The position numbers and the translations under genes were made by a program. Below, piece by piece: positions 33,183 through 42,090 of a stretch of DNA of 64,000 bases (its first letter is position 1; each line of letters starts with the position of its first letter). The notes under the pieces were generated by a model. That model saw only the letters and a program-made list of their open reading frames with translations. It was not told where the DNA came from and searched no databases. The stretch is from CAWBOV01 sp963790525. GTDB lineage: Bacteria > Actinomycetota > Actinomycetes > Mycobacteriales > Jatrophihabitantaceae. The DNA is taken from NCBI GenBank assembly GCA_963790525.1, contig CAWBOV010000006.1:1-64000 (forward strand). The letters are read 5' to 3'.

Positions 33183-34463
33183 CTAGCCGTGGCCGTCTTG
33201 GGCCAGTTGCCGGCCCGACGGGTGACGTCGACGGAGCAGGGGCGTCAGCATCATGAGTGCGACGGCCTGAACGGCGATAACGAACAGCAGTGCCGCGGAG
33301 GTGCTGTGTTCGTAGAGCAGACCGATGGTGGCCGCTCCCGCGAGCCAGGCGAGACCGTAGATGGCCGTGAAGGTGCCATAGCCGGCGCCGCGACGATGGG
33401 CCGGGACGAAGTCGGCGACGGCGGCGCGCATGGTCGAGTCGTGGATGCCCATGCCCGCTCCCCACACGATCGATCCAACAACGAATAGGGCTGGCGTCGT
33501 GGAGAAGGACAGCACCGGAACGACGGCGGCAAGCGGGGGAAGGACGGCGAGTCCGCGGAGCCCGACGCGATCGTAGATGCGACCGAAGCCGACGGCGGCC
33601 GCTGATGCGGCGGCCATCGCGAGCGCGTAGAGAACGGGGACGAGGGAGGCGGAGATCAGATGCCGGGAGGTGAGGTGAAATGCGAGTACCGCCCATGTCG
33701 AGAAGCCGAGCATGGTCGTGGCCGAGAACGCGGCGTACTGCCAAAACTGTCTCGGGAGTCCAGCTTCCAGGCGGAAGTTCTTCTTTTCCGGCACGCGCGC
33801 GGCGGGCTCCCACAGCATCGGGTCGGGTGCTCGCCGCCGCAGCCGGGCGAGTGCGAACAAGGCGAGGCCGCCGGGAATGGCAAGTAGCGCGAACGCCAAT
33901 CGGTAGTGCCCACCCAATGCCAGGGTCGCCGCGATGAGCAGCGGGCCGGCCATCGCGCCGATCTGGTCGAGCGCCTCGTGGAGTCCGAAGGCGTAGCCGC
34001 GACCCATCTCGGCCGAGGCGTGGGCGAGCATCGAGTCCCGTGCGGGGGTACGCACGGCCTTGCCGACCCGTTCGCCGTTGTACAGCAGGCCCGCACCGAC
34101 GAGACCGCTGGACACGGCAAGCAGTGGGACACAGACGGCGGTCAGGGCGTAGCCGACCAGGGTCTGTGGCCACGGCTTACCGACGCGGTCCGCGAATCTG
34201 CCCGTGAACAGGCGGAGCACCAGTGCGGCAGCCTCGCCGGCGCCCGTGACGAGCCCGACGACGGCGGCGGTAGCGCCCAGCGAGCCGAGGTAGGGGCCGA
34301 TGATCGAGCGGGCGCCTTCGTAGACCACGTCAGCCAGGGCCGAGACGATGCCGAAGCCGACAATGAAGCGCAGCGGACTGATCTGGTTCTCGACTACCCT
34401 AACGATCTCACCCGGGCCGTCTCCGTTCTTTGTAGTCCTTGGCGGCTCGTCGGGAACGGTCAC
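33183..34463 (-). CDS. MFS transporter
   Basis: 426 residues, 12 predicted helices. LRLFTGRFADRVGKPWPQTL is the loop 2-3 motif, and ERVGKAVRTPARDSMLAHAS is typical of a group of MFS permeases annotated as drug or efflux carriers. A polar loop (about residues 205-235) splits the halves. It starts 7 bp after the M56 peptidase gene stop, so it is the last gene of blaI-M56-MFS. Substrate unknown; an export role under cell-wall stress is inferred from the operon. Confidence 0.82.
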   Translation of the reverse strand: MTVPDEPPRTTKNGDGPGEIVRVVENQISPLRFIVGFGIVSALADVVYEGARSIIGPYLGSLGATAAVVGLVTGAGEAAALVLRLFTGRFADRVGKPWPQTLVGYALTAVCVPLLAVSSGLVGAGLLYNGERVGKAVRTPARDSMLAHASAEMGRGYAFGLHEALDQIGAMAGPLLIAATLALGGHYRLAFALLAIPGGLALFALARLRRRAPDPMLWEPAARVPEKKNFRLEAGLPRQFWQYAAFSATTMLGFSTWAVLAFHLTSRHLISASLVPVLYALAMAAASAAAVGFGRIYDRVGLRGLAVLPPLAAVVPVLSFSTTPALFVVGSIVWGAGMGIHDSTMRAAVADFVPAHRRGAGYGTFTAIYGLAWLAGAATIGLLYEHSTSAALLFVIAVQAVALMMLTPLLRRRHPSGRQLAQDGHG

Positions 34464-34469
34464 AACCAG

Positions 34470-35396
34470 CTACGAATGCGCGGCGCGATAGGCACGTTGG
34501 GCCAGTTCGAAAAGGTGTTCAGTGTCGTGCGCCGCTACCAACACCGCCGCCGTCGTCGCCACGACGAGCGAGGTGAGGAGCGCGACGCGCCACACCGTCA
34601 ACCGTGCCGCGGGCAAGCGCAGCGCCTCGACCCGGGTCAGAACCTCAGTTGCCGCGGCAGCCAAGACGACGGCCGGGGCCGCCAGCCGGCGCGATCCCCC
34701 GAGCGCGGCGTGGGTGATCGCATCGGCGACTATGTCGCGGCGACATACAGCGGCGGCACTTTCATCGGCCCACCGCTCGGTGGACAGAGCCACGGCGGCT
34801 GGTAGGCGATGCAGCAGGGGATTCGCGGCGGCGGCCAGGTGCGCGGTGGTGTGGTGCAGGTGGTGGCGGTAAGTCAGGTGGGCCCGTTCGTGAGCCAGAA
34901 CGGCCCGTCGCTCATCGGCGTCCAAGCTCCGTAGCAGGCCGGTGGAGACGACGATGCGCCCCGGGCGACCCGGCACGGCATAGGCCTGGTGCCCGGGCTG
35001 GTCGATGACCGCCAACTCGCCACCGGATGTCGGCAGCACCCCCGCCAATCGGTATGCGTCACGCAAGGCGATCGAGCGTCGAGCTCCAGCGTGGACGAAG
35101 CGCATTGCCAGCACCGCGAGCAAGGCCAGCGCAGCGAGGGCGACCGGTGCGGCGACCGGGTCCGCATGCCGCAAGGACGCATCCGACCAGCGCCCACGTT
35201 GGGCCAGCAGCGGAGTTTGCCCAACCAATGTGAAGCCCAGCAGCGCCAACGAGGCAGCCGACCCGGCAGCCGCCAGGAGCCCACCGGCACTGAGCAGCCA
35301 CGTCCCTACCTGCGGCGGGAGCCGGCGAGCGAGCGCTGGCGCCGCGAGACCGAAGAGCGCACTGAACAGGAAAGGCAAGTAGACACTCAGATGCAT
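34470..35396 (-). CDS. M56/BlaR1-like membrane metallopeptidase
   Basis: 308 residues. There are about three N-terminal helices, then a zinc protease domain with HEXXH in AVLAHERAHLTYRHH and a third ligand region STERWADESAA, then a last helix pair. There is no penicillin-binding sensor domain, unlike classic BlaR1. Such short forms pair with BlaI-type repressors and are thought to relieve repression by cleavage. Its ATG shares one base with the blaI stop (TGATG). Confidence 0.87.
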   Translation of the reverse strand: MHLSVYLPFLFSALFGLAAPALARRLPPQVGTWLLSAGGLLAAAGSAASLALLGFTLVGQTPLLAQRGRWSDASLRHADPVAAPVALAALALLAVLAMRFVHAGARRSIALRDAYRLAGVLPTSGGELAVIDQPGHQAYAVPGRPGRIVVSTGLLRSLDADERRAVLAHERAHLTYRHHLHHTTAHLAAAANPLLHRLPAAVALSTERWADESAAAVCRRDIVADAITHAALGGSRRLAAPAVVLAAAATEVLTRVEALRLPAARLTVWRVALLTSLVVATTAAVLVAAHDTEHLFELAQRAYRAAHS

Positions 35397-35770
35397 CAGC
35401 TCTCACCGCCTTGGGCCTGGTGCCGGTTGATCAACCGAGCAAGAGTCGCTTCCTCATCGGCGGTGAGAGTGCCCAGGAAACGGGTCAACACGGCCGCGTG
35501 ATCCCCACCGCGATCGAGCATCGCCCGCATTCGGTTAGCCGCCAGCCCGGCCTCGTCCAGGACCGGGGTGTAGGCATGCGCCCGGCCGGCCTGCTCCCGG
35601 TTTACGGCCGCCTTACTGTGTAGGCGCGTGAGGATGGTCTGCACCGTGTTGTAGGCCAGGTCGCCGCCGAGGGCATCCACGACATCGCCGGTCGTCAGCG
35701 GCTGACCGGCAGCCCAGAGAGTCGCCAGGACTTCAGACTCGAGGCCCCCGGATTCCCGCCGACTGCTCAC
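35396..35770 (-). CDS. BlaI/MecI/CopY-family repressor
   Basis: 124 residues from a GTG at 35770. Winged helix: GLESEVLATLWAAGQPLTTG, DLAYNTVQTILTRLHSKAAV, typical of Penicillinase_R proteins. The C-terminal helices form the dimer. Two strong dyads in the 105-bp divergent region (35808-35831 and 35834-35855) are its likely operators, one for its own operon and one for uppP. Confidence 0.92.
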   Translation of the reverse strand: MSSRRESGGLESEVLATLWAAGQPLTTGDVVDALGGDLAYNTVQTILTRLHSKAAVNREQAGRAHAYTPVLDEAGLAANRMRAMLDRGGDHAAVLTRFLGTLTADEEATLARLINRHQAQGGES

Positions 35771-35807
35771 TTACGTCCACCCCCGCGTCCTCGACTTGGC
35801 CTCACTG

Positions 35808-35831
35808 ATCTCCTACAGTACCGTAGGAGAT
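35808..35831. promoter_or_regulatory. BlaI-type operator 1: ATCTCCTAC-N6-GTAGGAGAT
   Basis: Perfect 9-bp arms around a 6-bp centre (AGTACC). The CTAC...GTAG core is that of BlaI/MecI operators. It lies 38 bp before the blaI start. Confidence 0.85.
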
Positions 35832-35833
35832 CA

Positions 35834-35855
35834 ACTCCTACAGCAACGTAGGAGT
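35834..35855. promoter_or_regulatory. BlaI-type operator 2: ACTCCTAC-N6-GTAGGAGT
   Basis: Perfect 8-bp arms around AGCAAC, 2 bp after operator 1 and 20 bp before the uppP start, where it would block uppP transcription. Confidence 0.85.
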
Positions 35856-35875
35856 GAGAGGGAAGGTGACGCGCA

Positions 35876-36844
35876 ATGATCAGCTACTTTCAGGCCGCCG
35901 TGATCGGTCTGCTACAAGGGGTCACCGAGTTGTTCCCGGTCTCCAGCCTCGGCCACTCAGTCCTGGTGCCGGCGTTCATCGGCGGCAGATGGGAACCGCT
36001 GGTGACCCAATCGGCGTCCTCGACCAGTGAGACAAGCCCGTATCTGGCGTTCATCGTCGCGCTCCACGTGGCCACCGCGATCGCGCTGATCATCTTCTTC
36101 CGCGCCGATTGGGTCCGCATCATCCGCGGATTCCTGCGCACCGTCCGCCCGTCCATTGCGGCCCGGCGGATCGTGACCACCGACGCCGATGAGCGCCTGG
36201 CCTGGTTGCTGATCATCGCCACCATCCCAGTCGGGATCACCGGACTGGCGCTGGAACACACCTTCCGCACCCTGTTCGCCAAGCCCCTGGCCGCGGCGAT
36301 CTTCCTGACCGTCAACGGGCTCATCTTGCTCACCGGTGAATGGCTGCGCCGAAAGGCACCGGTCCACGAGGACGAACTTGAGGTCCGCGCGCCGATCGCA
36401 GTTCACCATCCCAGCAGTGCCGCCCACGGCGAGACCGAAATCCGCACGCGACGCCCGGTCCGGCGGCTGATCACGCTGAGCTACCGCGAAGCGGGCATCA
36501 TCGGCTTCTTCCAGACCTTCGCCCTGCTCGCCGGCATCAGCCGCTCGGGCATCTCCATGGTCGGCGGTCTGGCCCGCGGTTTGTCACACCGCGACGCCGC
36601 CCGGTTTTCGTTTCTTTTGGCGACCCCGGTCATCATGGCTGCTGGTGTACTGAAAGTCCCGTCACTGGCCGGCCCGGCCGGTGCCCATATCCACGGCCAG
36701 GTGCTCCTCGGCGCGGCCCTTGCTGGGCTCGCGTCCTACGCGTCAATCAAGTGGCTGACCCGCTACTTCGAGACGCGCACCCTGACCCCGTTCGCGATCT
36801 ACAGCCTCATCGCAGGCGTTGTCTGCATCATCCGATTCGCCTGA
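35876..36844 (+). CDS. uppP: Undecaprenyl-diphosphatase
   Basis: 322 residues, somewhat longer than the usual 270-280, with a polar insert at about 165-200. The two UppP/BacA signatures are present: GLLQGVTELFPVSSLGH and LLAGISRSGISMVGGLARGL. The enzyme removes a phosphate from undecaprenyl diphosphate on the outer face of the membrane to recycle the lipid carrier of cell-wall synthesis, and overproduction gives bacitracin resistance. ATG with GGGAAGG upstream. The BlaI-type operators in front suggest induction by cell-wall stress. Confidence 0.93.
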   Translation: MISYFQAAVIGLLQGVTELFPVSSLGHSVLVPAFIGGRWEPLVTQSASSTSETSPYLAFIVALHVATAIALIIFFRADWVRIIRGFLRTVRPSIAARRIVTTDADERLAWLLIIATIPVGITGLALEHTFRTLFAKPLAAAIFLTVNGLILLTGEWLRRKAPVHEDELEVRAPIAVHHPSSAAHGETEIRTRRPVRRLITLSYREAGIIGFFQTFALLAGISRSGISMVGGLARGLSHRDAARFSFLLATPVIMAAGVLKVPSLAGPAGAHIHGQVLLGAALAGLASYASIKWLTRYFETRTLTPFAIYSLIAGVVCIIRFA

Positions 36845-36994
36845 CTGTTGGGCGGTTAGACGCTAGGCGTCGTCGATGACGCGCCAATCGTCCTATCGCC
36901 AGTCCTCGGAAGTGACAGGGACCATTCTCGATCCGAGCGTCGCCGATCCTGAGCCGTGGGCATGCCAAGGCGACGCCTTGCCTGCAGCGCAAAG

Positions 36995-37918
36995 TCAGGT
37001 CGTCGCGCTCTCAGATTTCTCTAGATGTGTATCGCTGTACGGGCTGTGGTCGTGGAATCGGCCCCGCCAGGCAAACATCACGATGCCGAAGAGGAACACA
37101 ATGATGGAGGTCCAGTCGTTCAGGCGCAGGCCGAGGATGTGGTTGGCGTGGTCGTGGCGTAGGGCTTCGATCCAGCCGCGTCCGGCGGTGTAGCCCATGA
37201 CGTAGATCGCGAACAGTTGCCCGGAGCCAAGTCGCCAGCGTCGGCTAATCCAGATCAGGATCAGGGCGAGGCTGATGTCCCACACCGACTCGTACAGAAA
37301 CGTCGGCTGGAACAGCCCGGCTACGGTCGCGCTGCCGTGACAGACCTGCCCGCCGTCAGCGGTCCCGTCGGGGGTGGCGTGTCCGCTGATGATGTCCAGG
37401 CAGTGCACCCGCAGACCCCAGGGCAGGCTGGTCGGTCCGCCGTAGAGCTCGTTGTTGAACCAGTTTCCCCACCGCCCTAAGCCCTGGGCGGCGACGACGC
37501 CGGGGATGACGACGTCGGCGAAGACAGACAGTCGGATGCCTTTGCGGTGGCAGCCGATCCAGGCGCCGAGCCCGCCGAGGGCGACTGCCCCCCAGATGCC
37601 CAGGCCGCCGTCCCAGATCTTGAGCGCGTTGAGTGGGTGCTCGCCGTGCTTGAAGTACAGCTCGGGGTCGGAGATGACGTGGTAGAGGCGGCCGCCGATG
37701 ATGCCGAACACGATCGCCCAGCCCGACACGTCCCACAGGTCGCCCTCGCGTCCGCCAGCGGTGCGCCACCGGTTGGCCGCCACCCGTAGCGCGACGCCGA
37801 TGCCGGCGACAATGCACAGGGCGTAGGCGTGGATCGGCAGCGGACCGAGGTGCCAGACGCTCTGGGTCGGCGAAGGCAAGTAGGCCAGCGGCTTTCCTGT
37901 CATTGCGGTCAGGGTCAT
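36995..37918 (-). CDS. lgt: Prolipoprotein diacylglyceryl transferase
   Basis: 307 residues from the ATG at 37918 (37903 is also possible). Membrane enzyme with the Lgt signature GRWGNWFNNELYGGPTSLPW, a catalytic-region GGRLYHVI and GGLGIWGAVALGGLGAW. It transfers diacylglyceryl from phosphatidylglycerol to the lipobox cysteine of prelipoproteins. It is the third gene of a MarR-small membrane protein-lgt unit with 4-bp overlaps. A chromosomal housekeeping lgt would be expected elsewhere, so this may be an extra copy. Confidence 0.92.
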   Translation of the reverse strand: MTLTAMTGKPLAYLPSPTQSVWHLGPLPIHAYALCIVAGIGVALRVAANRWRTAGGREGDLWDVSGWAIVFGIIGGRLYHVISDPELYFKHGEHPLNALKIWDGGLGIWGAVALGGLGAWIGCHRKGIRLSVFADVVIPGVVAAQGLGRWGNWFNNELYGGPTSLPWGLRVHCLDIISGHATPDGTADGGQVCHGSATVAGLFQPTFLYESVWDISLALILIWISRRWRLGSGQLFAIYVMGYTAGRGWIEALRHDHANHILGLRLNDWTSIIVFLFGIVMFAWRGRFHDHSPYSDTHLEKSESATT

Positions 37919-38115
37919 CGCGACCACCGGATCAGCACGGTGTACGCGCCAGCCATGAGGGCGATGATGATCACGACGCCGGCCCAGGCCAGGCCGGCGG
38001 CCGCGAAGACGAGGACCGTGAACACAATCAACGCCGCGATCAGGAGCCACCCGCGGACCGGGGGACCGGCCGAGACAAACGGCGACCGTGCCGGTGGGGT
38101 GTGGGGGTCGGTCAT
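37915..38115 (-). CDS. Small membrane protein between marR and lgt
   Basis: 66 residues: a polar N-terminus (MTDPHTPPARSPF) and two adjacent hydrophobic stretches (WLLIAALIVFTVLVFAAAGL and WAGVVIIIALMAGAYTVLI), likely a helical hairpin. Both ends overlap neighbours by 4 bp (ATGA), which strongly supports it as real. Function unknown. Confidence 0.75.
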   Translation of the reverse strand: MTDPHTPPARSPFVSAGPPVRGWLLIAALIVFTVLVFAAAGLAWAGVVIIIALMAGAYTVLIRWSR

Positions 38116-38648
38116 GCCGACCTGCCGTTCGGTTCGGCCGACTGGTCGGCGTCGTCCAGTCCTTCCAGGCGTTCGATACGCTCCAGGCGTTCGACGAGCC
38201 GGCTCAGCGAGGGCAGGGTCGCGAGGATCGCGGTCCGGTCCTGCTCGGCCAGGTCGCTGAACGCGGCGTCCAGGCGGCGGCCGTTGGCCTGCAGCCAGCC
38301 CTGCAACTGCTGCTCGCCGGTGTCGGTGAGGTGCACGGTGACGGCACGGCGGTCGTGCTGATCGACGCGGCGGTCGACCAGTCCGGCCAGGACCATCTGC
38401 TGCAGGACGTTGCTGACGGTATTGATGGCCAGCTTCTGGCGGTCGGCGAGTTCGGTGACGCGCAGGCCGGGTTCCTCGGCCAGGCGTTGCAGGATCTCGA
38501 CCTGGGCCATGGGCAGGCGCTCCCAGGGGAACTCGCTGCGGATGCTGGAGCGCAGGATGCGGCGGAGCCGGTTGACGACGTCGGCCAGGGCCCAGACCTC
38601 GACCGGGGTCGAGGGGTCCGGCACTTGGGATGCAGGTCGACGGGCCAC
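38112..38648 (-). CDS. MarR-family transcriptional regulator
   Basis: 178 residues from a GTG at 38648. Winged-helix domain: LPMAQVEILQRLAEEPGLRV, RQKLAINTVSNVLQQMVLAG, DRRVDQHDRRAVTVHLTDTG. The C-terminus is acidic. It heads the operon with the small membrane protein and lgt and is divergent from PAP2-ClC-sulfite oxidase. AGAATA repeats in the 75-bp divergent region are its likely binding site, so both units may be under its control. Confidence 0.88.
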   Translation of the reverse strand: MARRPASQVPDPSTPVEVWALADVVNRLRRILRSSIRSEFPWERLPMAQVEILQRLAEEPGLRVTELADRQKLAINTVSNVLQQMVLAGLVDRRVDQHDRRAVTVHLTDTGEQQLQGWLQANGRRLDAAFSDLAEQDRTAILATLPSLSRLVERLERIERLEGLDDADQSAEPNGRSA

Positions 38649-38670
38649 GCCGCCATGATAGCGCTGGGCT

Positions 38671-38693
38671 AGAATAGTTCTGTGGCAAGAATA
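38671..38693. promoter_or_regulatory. AGAATA repeats and AGAA-TAG-TTCT dyad
   Basis: AGAATAGTTCT (38671-38681) is a dyad. AGAATA recurs at 38688-38693, 17 bp on. They lie in the short divergent region between marR and the PAP2 gene. Confidence 0.45.
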
Positions 38694-38722
38694 TCTGAGC
38701 GTACGGTGAGAAGCCTCCGGTC

Positions 38723-39535
38723 GTGAGGCCGCAGATCCGGCTACCGGCAGGGACGGACCCGGGCTCGCTCACGGAGCGCAGTCAAGGGCGGCCGGTCCGG
38801 TGGTGGCGGGAGCTGATCTTGGTCGCCGGGTTCTACGCGGTCTACGACGCGATCCGCGGTGTCATCGCCGGCAGCATCCCGCGGGCCCAGAGCGACGCCG
38901 CGGACCTGCTGCGGTGGGAACGCTGGTTGCACCTGGACCCCGAGCACGCCCTGAACAACGCGCTTCAGCATGTCAGCGTCGTGGCGGTCCCGGCCTGCTA
39001 CTTCTACGCCATGTTGCACTTCGTCGTGACCCCCGCGGTGTTGATCGGGACCTACAGGGCGCGTCCGACCGCGTACCGCCACGCCCGGACGGTGCTGGGA
39101 ATCGTGACCGGCTCGGCGCTGATCGGGTTCTGGAGGTTCCCGACCGCACCACCTCGGTTGCTGACCGCCGGCGGGTTCCACGACACCCTGGCGGCCTATA
39201 GCCAGTGGGGCTGGTGGGGCAGCGACGCGAGCGTCCCGGCCGGGGCGGCCGCGATCGCGAACCAGTTCGCGGCCATGCCCACCCTGCACATGGCCTGGGC
39301 CGCCTGGTGCGGCGCCACCGTCTATCGGCTCACCTCGCGCCGATGGCTCCGGGGACTCGCTGCCGCGTATCCCGTGCTGACCGCGTTGGTGGTGCTCGGC
39401 ACCGCCAATCACTACCTGGCCGACGTGCTCGCCGGCGCCGGGCTCTGGGCGTTGGCGGACTTCGGTGTGCGGCATGTCGCCCGATCGGCGCCGACCCCAG
39501 ATCAGGACGCGGTCGAGGAGGCGTCATCTCAGTGA
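38723..39535 (+). CDS. PAP2-superfamily membrane phosphatase/phosphotransferase
   Basis: 270 residues from a GTG at 38723, about six helices. The three PAP2 signature regions are present in the inositol-phosphotransferase-like arrangement: WRFPTAPPRLL, MPTLHMAWAAWCGATVYRLT and GTANHYLADVLAGAGLWAL with the catalytic histidines. Such enzymes dephosphorylate lipid phosphates or transfer head groups at the membrane. It ends in GTGA, overlapping the ClC gene. With uppP and lgt close by, a lipid-carrier or lipoprotein role is plausible. Confidence 0.85.
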   Translation: MRPQIRLPAGTDPGSLTERSQGRPVRWWRELILVAGFYAVYDAIRGVIAGSIPRAQSDAADLLRWERWLHLDPEHALNNALQHVSVVAVPACYFYAMLHFVVTPAVLIGTYRARPTAYRHARTVLGIVTGSALIGFWRFPTAPPRLLTAGGFHDTLAAYSQWGWWGSDASVPAGAAAIANQFAAMPTLHMAWAAWCGATVYRLTSRRWLRGLAAAYPVLTALVVLGTANHYLADVLAGAGLWALADFGVRHVARSAPTPDQDAVEEASSQ

Positions 39536-40926
39536 CGCGATCTAAGCCCGAGAAGACTAGCGAACGACTGCGCCAACCGCAGCCCTACCTGCGGAGCCGA
39601 CTCCCATCTGGACGCGGAGCCACCGAACAACCCAACGTCACCGGCGACGGTGACACTGCGTTGAGCCCGATGTTCTGGCTCGCGCTCGCGCTGACCGGAG
39701 TCGCGACCGGGCTGCTCGGGGCGGGGCTGATGGCGTTGCTGTTCCACGTTCAGTCCGCCGCGTTCGGCTACCACCACGGGGACTTCCAATCCGGGGTCGA
39801 GGCCGCGTCGGCGCTGCGGCGGGTCACCTCGTTGCTGATCGCCGGCGTCTTCAGCGGCGTGGCCTGGTGTTTACTGCGCCGCTACACCCCGGGCAAGAAG
39901 TCCGAGATCGACGACGTGCTGTGGACCCAATCGGGAGAGTTGTCGGTCCGCCGCTCGACGGGCACCAGCATCATCTCCGAGATCGTGATCGGGATGGGCG
40001 TGTCATTCGGCCGGGAAGCTGCACCCAAGACGATGGGCGGCCTGTCCGGTGGCCTGCTCGGTCGGTGGTTCGGCCTGTCTCCGGCTCAGCAGCGATTGCT
40101 GATCGCGTGCGGTGGGGGCGCCGGGTTGGCTGCGGTCTACAACGTCCCTCTCGGAGGGGCGTTCTTCACCGCTGAGATCCTGCTCGGGTCGGTGGCGGTC
40201 GCAACGATGCTGCCCGCGCTGGCCTGCTGCGGCATCGCCACCGTCACCGCGTGGGTGTATCTGCCCGATCGGGCGACCTACCTTGACGTACCCGGCTATC
40301 ACGTCAGCGCGGCCTTGGTGGTGTGGGCCCTGTTGGCCGGGCCGGTGATCGGACTCGGCGCCGCGGCCTACATCCGGGTGATCGGGTGGCTGTCGCACCA
40401 CCGGATCACCGGTACCGCCAGCCTGTTCGCCCCGCTGGTCGCGTTCGGTGCGCTCGGTGTTGTCGGTATCGCCTACCCGCAGCTGTTCGGTAACGGCAAG
40501 GACATGGCCCACGAGGTCTTCCTCGGCGGCGGGACGATCGGGTTCCTGCTGGTGCTCGCGGTGCTCAAGCCGGTGGTGACGGCGCTGTGCCTGGCCAGCG
40601 GGGCATCCGGCGGGCTGTTTACCCCTGTCATGAGCACTGGCGCCGTCCTCGGTGGCGGTCTCGGACTGCTCTGGACCCACCTCTGGCCGGGCACGCCCGT
40701 AGGGGCTTACGCGATGGTCGGCGCCGCGGCGATGATCGGCTGCGCCATGCAGGCCCCGATCACCGGGCTTGCGCTGGTGCTGGAGCTCACCCACAGCGGC
40801 TTCGGGCTGATGACCCCGATGATCATCGCCACCGTCATCGCCACAGCACTTGTCCGCTACGTCGACGGCTATTCGATCTATTCCGCCCGTCTGCCCGCTC
40901 GTACCTTCTCTACGGCGTCACCATGA
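39532..40926 (+). CDS. ClC-family chloride channel/transporter without CBS domains
   Basis: 464 residues from the GTG at 39532, coupled to the PAP2 stop. ClC core: GVSFGREAAPKTMGGLSGGL in the place of the G(K/R)EGP filter motif (the proline is kept one residue later), NVPLGGAFFTAEILLGSVAV, SGASGGLFTPVMSTGAVLGG, and the last-helix region APITGLALVLELTHSGFGLM. The N-terminal 45 residues are polar. It is distinct from the CBS-bearing ClC at 23470. Confidence 0.88.
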   Translation: MTRSKPEKTSERLRQPQPYLRSRLPSGRGATEQPNVTGDGDTALSPMFWLALALTGVATGLLGAGLMALLFHVQSAAFGYHHGDFQSGVEAASALRRVTSLLIAGVFSGVAWCLLRRYTPGKKSEIDDVLWTQSGELSVRRSTGTSIISEIVIGMGVSFGREAAPKTMGGLSGGLLGRWFGLSPAQQRLLIACGGGAGLAAVYNVPLGGAFFTAEILLGSVAVATMLPALACCGIATVTAWVYLPDRATYLDVPGYHVSAALVVWALLAGPVIGLGAAAYIRVIGWLSHHRITGTASLFAPLVAFGALGVVGIAYPQLFGNGKDMAHEVFLGGGTIGFLLVLAVLKPVVTALCLASGASGGLFTPVMSTGAVLGGGLGLLWTHLWPGTPVGAYAMVGAAAMIGCAMQAPITGLALVLELTHSGFGLMTPMIIATVIATALVRYVDGYSIYSARLPARTFSTASP

Positions 40927-40986
40927 CGCACGGACCGCTGATGACTCCTCACAAGACCTGGATCATGACCGAAGTTGGAGGACCGT

Positions 40987-42090
40987 ATGAGCCAATGGGG
41001 TAAGCGTGCTGACATGGTTGTGCACGAGGTCGATCCGTTCAACGCCGAGCCGCCACCCGGTGCGCTGGCCGGCGAGGTGCTGACCGGGTTGGACTCGTTC
41101 TATAGCCGCAATCACGGCCCGATCCCTGACCTTGACATGCAGACCTGGCAGTTGAGTGTCGACGGGTTGGTCGAAACGCCTCTCGTGCTGTCATTGGCTC
41201 AGCTACGAGAACGATTCAGCGAGCAGACGCTGACCGCGACGATGCAATGCGCCGGCAACCAGCGCGCCGGATTCTTCGAGGTCCGCGACGTACCCGGGGA
41301 GGCCCCGTGGGGTCCCGGGGCGACGTCCACGGCCGAATGGACTGGCGTGCGATTGGCGGACGTCCTGACCGCTGCTGGCATCCAGTCCGCCGCTGCCCAC
41401 GTCGCGTTCACGGCCCCGGATGTGTCACATCTTCCCTCCCCGCCTCAGACCTACGGTGCTTCCATCCCGGTTGCAAAGGCCAAGGCCGGCGAGACCCTGC
41501 TGGCGTGGGCCATGAACGGGCAACCGCTCACTGCTCTGCACGGCGCGCCCCTGCGGGTGGTGGTGCCCGGATGGATCGGCGCCCGCAGCGTCAAATGGGT
41601 ACAGCGGGTCACCGCCCAACGAGAACCGTCCGACAATTACTTTCAGGCCGTCGCGTACCGGTTGCTGCCGATGGAGGCCGACCCGGCCCAAGCTGGCCCG
41701 GGCGATGGGTTGTCATTGGGGGCGATCGCCCTGAACTCCGCCATCCTCAGTCCGGCTGATCAAGCCGAGGTCGACGCAGGCATGCTCGAGATTGTCGGGT
41801 ACGCGTTCGCGGGGGAGGCCCGCGGGGTGGCCAGAGTCGACGTGTCCGTCGATGGTGGCGCCAGATGGGTGCAAGCCGACCTCGTGAGTCAGCCCAGCGA
41901 ATGGGCGTGGTGCCAGTGGCAGGTGACGATGCAGATCCCACCCGGTGAGGTCGAAATCATCGCTCGCGCATGGGACACCACCGCCGCCCTACAGCCCGAG
42001 TCGGCGGCTCAGCTGTGGAATCCCAAGGGGTACGTGAACAATTCCTGGCCCCGAATCCGCGTCCACGCCAGCGACCGTAGTGTTGCCTAG
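40987..42090 (+). CDS. Sulfite oxidase-type molybdenum enzyme
   Basis: 367 residues from the ATG at 40987 (GGAGG before it). Residues 40-225 form the molybdopterin domain, with the Mo-ligand Cys88 in TATMQCAGNQRAGFFEV, and LTALHGAPLRVVVPGWIGAR and SVKWVQRVTAQ. Residues 240-360 are the Mo-co dimerisation domain (VSVDGGARWVQADL, WNPKGYVNNSWPRI). It oxidises sulfite to sulfate. There is no twin-arginine signal and no heme domain, so the enzyme is probably cytoplasmic and uses a separate acceptor. It lies 60 bp after the ClC gene. Confidence 0.92.
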   Translation: MSQWGKRADMVVHEVDPFNAEPPPGALAGEVLTGLDSFYSRNHGPIPDLDMQTWQLSVDGLVETPLVLSLAQLRERFSEQTLTATMQCAGNQRAGFFEVRDVPGEAPWGPGATSTAEWTGVRLADVLTAAGIQSAAAHVAFTAPDVSHLPSPPQTYGASIPVAKAKAGETLLAWAMNGQPLTALHGAPLRVVVPGWIGARSVKWVQRVTAQREPSDNYFQAVAYRLLPMEADPAQAGPGDGLSLGAIALNSAILSPADQAEVDAGMLEIVGYAFAGEARGVARVDVSVDGGARWVQADLVSQPSEWAWCQWQVTMQIPPGEVEIIARAWDTTAALQPESAAQLWNPKGYVNNSWPRIRVHASDRSVA

